A program made the translations under genes and the position numbers. Below are positions 60,690 to 64,000 of a stretch of DNA of 64,000 nt, piece after piece. Under the pieces are notes generated by a model. That model saw nothing but the letters and a program-made list of their open reading frames with translations, was not told the DNA's origin and did not search any database. Source of the DNA: Apostichopus japonicus (taxonomy: Eukaryota; Echinodermata; Holothuroidea; Aspidochirotida; Stichopodidae); the NCBI RefSeq assembly GCF_037975245.1, contig NC_092568.1:6238501-6302500 (forward strand), read 5' to 3'. Each line of letters opens with the position of its first letter. Position 1 is the first letter of the stretch.

Positions 60690-60753
60690 ATGTCCTCTAC
60701 CAAAAGAAAGCAAGATAAACCCACAAAATCACTGTTCGTTCCTGGATCAGAAG
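60690..60753 (+). CDS. exon 1 of the lysine-rich protein gene
   Basis: The exon has 21 codons plus one base, MSSTKRKQDKPTKSLFVPGS then E, ending CAGAAG|GTAACG. A small basic first exon. Intron 1 is about 1.56 kb. Confidence 0.7.
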
Positions 60754-63369
60754 GTAACGGCGTTAATATGATGAGGCAAACGTTACACTTATGTATATTT
60801 CTGTAGGTAGAAATACCCCAAAAATTGTTCTTGGTTACCGGCAGTACGCCATTACCTTCCTGCTCGTATAATTGTGTAACACATTGTGTTAGTGTAACTC
60901 AGGGGATCGAGCCTGGGCACAGATACATTGATAGGATATTTTCGACGACCTAATGTTAAAAAGGCATTGCGTGAAGACCAAGAGGCACATGTCACGTCCG
61001 AGAGTAGGTTATTTTGTCAGATGATTCCTAAATGAGATCTCCAATAGCAATTACATACTTCATTTAGGAATCAACACAGCATTGTACAGCAGTGTTCTGT
61101 GAAGCCATATAGAACCTATGATGAAAGACTCAGTCCAATGATAAAACAATTGGCGGTTAAGCTTACCGCAAAATTCACATTATTTGCTTACCATCTTGAA
61201 TTTATTCATGTTTCCAAGATGTCAAAAATATGAATAATAATTATTTCAACTTTTGAAGGTATGATAAGGATTAAGTACAGAGAGCACTATGTTTTGCAGT
61301 TAAATTAAGGTGGCATTTATTTGTTACTGCCTAATGTACAGTAGCTTAAATAATGTTCTTTTGTGGCTTGAGGTTCATCTGGTTATGTCAATGTACAGTC
61401 TACGTTAACATTTACTGCATTTTCTGTTATGAAAATTTAAGAACAAAACAGACACAAAATATTTGCACATAAATTTCTCTGAGTTGTTCATCAGTACCAG
61501 GACTGGACGTTTGATACCAAAATCCAGTGTTTTATAAGGTAGTCATTGGCAACCATGTTTGCTCATTTCTGCAATGAATACGATCACACTGTCTTACAAA
61601 TATAATGTTTACATTCTGTAAGGAGGAATTCATGAGATCTTGTCATGTAAAGTGCCATAGACCATTGAGATTGTACCAGGAAGGCTGCAACCAAGCAGTA
61701 AATGGCCTTACTATAGGGAAGCAAAGTGAATTATTGTGATTTATTTCCATAATGAGCCAGACAGGAGAATTACTTTGCACTTTAAAAATCATGCCATGCA
61801 AGTAATCAGGCAACTCTTTTAAAATAATCTAGACAAATCACTTCCATGAAGTAAAATTCAAAAGAACAGAAAATTTGAGCAAGTTTATAGCTTGGGTGTC
61901 AGATTCGAGAATAGTTTCCTTTGAGTGAGAGGACTTATGGTGGCAAATGATGGCATCTGGGTATGATTTGTAAGAAGATAATACGGATTCCTTTCCCATT
62001 AGAATCTTGTTAACTCTACATTTGCTTCTTTTTGTGGTATCTTTTCAAACAGTTGTATCAGTATCAGTATTTGGAAAGTATTGTGGAAACTACATAACTG
62101 GCTAAATTGTAGGTGCATTAATTTTGAAAGTTTGATCTTACCAAATACCAGTCATTAATGCAATCGAAACAAGATCGTTGGTTCATTACACAGTGCACTG
62201 TGAAGTGTAAACAAATTCAAGTGTATATATTTAAGTCAAACCCAGCCAACAGTTTGAATGTTAGAGTCACCTTTCTTCATTAATTAATTTTTTTCTCCTG
62301 CACAAAACTAGAGCCATCATTTAAGTCAAGAGGACCAAAGACTAGGAACCAGGCAAGATCACGACAAACAACACAAGCACGAAGGAGTGGGCGGGTTCCA
62401 AAGAAGAAGGTACCTTTCTCCAATGAAATACCAGTTCCAAAGAAGAGAGTGAAACGTCGGAGTGATGAGGTCATTCTTAGTCCAACGCAGCCCTCTAGTA
62501 ACAGAGCAAAAATTTTGCCAACCAAGAAGGGACAAAGTCAGAAGAGCGTACCTCCCAAAAAGGTAGAGCAGCACCAAATACTGGAGGTTTATACAGAGGC
62601 CACAGAGAGTTCAACTGTAAGTAAAATACAGAGCATGCAAGAATAAATTCACTAATTAAGTTTATCAACCACTTGTCTTGCAAATAGTCTTGTAAATCAA
62701 TTACCAACTTAGCCTTGGATTTATATTATAGTCATTAAATGTGATTAAAATCTTATTGTGAATGCCATCCTATGCATACATTATTTTACGTTAATTCAAT
62801 TATATATTTTGATAAAATGTTTCAGATGGAGCTTCCATCGGATACTGACAGTGATTCATCAGAGATCAAAATAGAAACAGATTCAAATCTTGAATCAGTT
62901 CGGCTGGCATTGAAGGACACTTTGGAAAGCTTACAGACTATGGATGATCCAACCATCAATGTAGAAATACCATATTTTGTGATAAAAAAGAAAAAGAAGA
63001 AGAAGAAGAAGGCCAAGAAAAAGAGTAAATCTGAGAAAAAAGAAGTCACTGACAAGCCTCAGCTGCAGCCAAAATTTGTTAAAGTTGAACCAGATGCTGA
63101 ACTTGAAGATATAAGTAAGGAGAATGTATTAGATATTGATCTGCTGAGGAAACTATCTGCTGATTCGTTGGTCTTGAAGTATGCAGATCATCAAACTGTG
63201 ACAGTTCCTAAAGATAAGGATAATGACATAACCCAGAGTGTGTACACATGTAAGATGCTTCCCAGTCACTGCTTTGAGAAGTTCATGGGCATTGATGAGG
63301 ATACTAAACACCAGATTACCAGACATCTTCTCCGTCATGTGGGAGAGCTCCTAACAATGGCTAATGAAG
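60690..63369 (+). CDS. unrecognised lysine-rich, probably nuclear protein (5' part)
   Basis: Three plus-strand exons join in one frame to 304 codons plus one base and continue beyond the window. The product is not recognised. The N-terminal third is basic, with RRSGR and several PKKK or KKR patches that look like nuclear localisation signals. The middle is acidic and serine-rich (LPSDTDSDSSEIKIETDSN), followed by a run of about nine lysines and KAKKKSKSEKK (encoded by AAG/AAA), then VKVEPDAE, which resembles a sumoylation consensus. The last part (MLPSHCFEKFMGIDEDTKHQ and ITRHLLRHVGELL) looks like a folded helical region. A chromatin or nucleolar protein is plausible from composition only. 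The start has no upstream in-frame ATG nearby and follows a short CpG-richer stretch. Confidence 0.75.
60754..62311 (+). other. intron 1 of the lysine-rich protein gene
   Basis: AT-rich intron between a GTAACG donor and an ACTAG acceptor; no repeat or element was recognised inside. Confidence 0.65.
62312..62616 (+). CDS. exon 2 of the lysine-rich protein gene
   Basis: The exon enters in phase 1 and leaves in phase 0 (102 codons) between an ACTAG acceptor and an ACT|GTAAGT donor. It is rich in K, R, S, Q and P, with QARRSGRVPKKK, PVPKKRVKRRSDE and VPPKKVEQ. The splice phases on both sides fit without any stop, which is the main support. Confidence 0.75.
62826..63369 (+). CDS. exon 3 of the lysine-rich protein gene
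   Basis: The exon has 181 codons plus one base, after a TTTCAG acceptor and before a GAAG|GTAGGA donor. It encodes an acidic serine stretch, a polylysine run near its middle third and a probable helical domain at the end. The first codon is ATG, but the frame links cleanly to exon 2, so it need not be a start. Confidence 0.8.
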
Positions 63370-64000
63370 GTAGGAACAACAAGCCCCCTCCCTTGCCCCT
63401 CTTATAACAGTTAATCTTCATACTATGTAATGAAGCATCTTTATTGAAAGAAAACTTCTCCTTTATAAGTCATGGAGGTAGAAGATTTGTCGCAAGGATA
63501 TACCTTGCACCCCCCCCCCCATTTCCATCAAACATAATTGATCTTGAACATCCATGTGTGCAACAGCATTATTCAAAATTGCTGATGTGCAGAGATGCTG
63601 ATCAGAGTCCTCATGGATGGATATTTCTGAGTTCAAGCATATTGTTTGGTTCACTGGTTGTAAAAATGTTGAATGGTATGCATTCACCTCCTTTGTGATT
63701 AAACTACATTCTTGTCTGTCAAATGAGAAGGATTAATGGGCGGTCTGTTGAGCAGGATTAATGAGTGTGACACTACATTCCTGCCTTGTTATCTCTCAAT
63801 ACCCACTGAAAAGAGAAGGCTTGACATAGGCAGACCACAATCATCACATGGATAGGATTTAAAACTATCTTCTGGCTTCCTTATCCTTGGGATTTACTAC
63901 TACTCAAATGAGAAGTATTTGCTTTGTAACTTACTTGAATTTCTGGATTGGATTTTTAATGGCTAACAATATCCCATTCTATGATGAATAGAATTATGTA
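63370..64000 (+). other. intron 3 of the lysine-rich protein gene, to the window edge
   Basis: It follows the GTAGGA donor. A C tract lies at 63510-63520. No further exon was recognised before the right edge. Confidence 0.55.

Noticed and set aside
62822-63055. Minus-strand frame with a phenylalanine run
   Set aside because: It is the complement of the lysine-coding tract in exon 3 of the plus-strand gene.

Overview
This window is eukaryotic, most likely from a marine invertebrate animal. It is AT-rich, its genes are split by long introns with ordinary GT-AG sites, and about a fifth of it (roughly 13 kb) is tandem minisatellite arrays. It also holds relics of LINE, DIRS-type, hAT-type and other inverted-repeat transposons. 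An invertebrate deuterostome such as an echinoderm is my best guess, from protein similarity and repeat style. That is inference, not proof.

Three genes are supported. (1) A FEZ1/FEZ2 (UNC-76) homologue on the minus strand: first coding exon at 37942-38292, second at 16989-17162, third at 7184-7310, with the rest beyond the left edge or unrecognised. Its introns are about 20.8 and 9.7 kb. (2) A complete CLPTM1 homologue on the minus strand, 58352 to 45017. It has 14 coding exons that join in frame into a 631-residue multi-pass membrane protein. (3) The 5' part of an unrecognised lysine-rich, probably nuclear protein on the plus strand. Its exons are 60690-60753, 62312-62616 and 62826-63369, and it runs off the right edge. 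Genes 2 and 3 are head to head, 2.3 kb apart.

Layout: 1-7183 is FEZ intron or downstream DNA with 75-bp and 46-bp arrays. 7311-16988 is FEZ intron 2, with a 32-bp array, a decayed DIRS-type retroelement and a 111-bp array. 17163-37941 is FEZ intron 1, with two LINE relics in opposite orientation, a TIR element, 40-bp and 26-bp arrays, an hAT-type MITE and one copy of a 490-bp element. 38293-45016 is intergenic, with hAT-type MITEs and an 82-bp array that is split by the second, inverted copy of the 490-bp element. 45017-58352 is CLPTM1, six of whose 13 introns hold tandem arrays. 58353-60689 is the head-to-head intergenic region.

The most interesting signal is in CLPTM1. The 21-bp array of intron 3 is made of copies of the exon 3 splice donor. 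The 58-bp array of intron 12 is made of copies of the exon 13 splice acceptor together with the first 21 exon bases. Two arrays of one gene have thus grown out of real splice sites, leaving rows of decoy or alternative sites. The three genes have no evident functional link: FEZ proteins are kinesin adaptors, CLPTM1 is an ER membrane protein, and the third is unknown.
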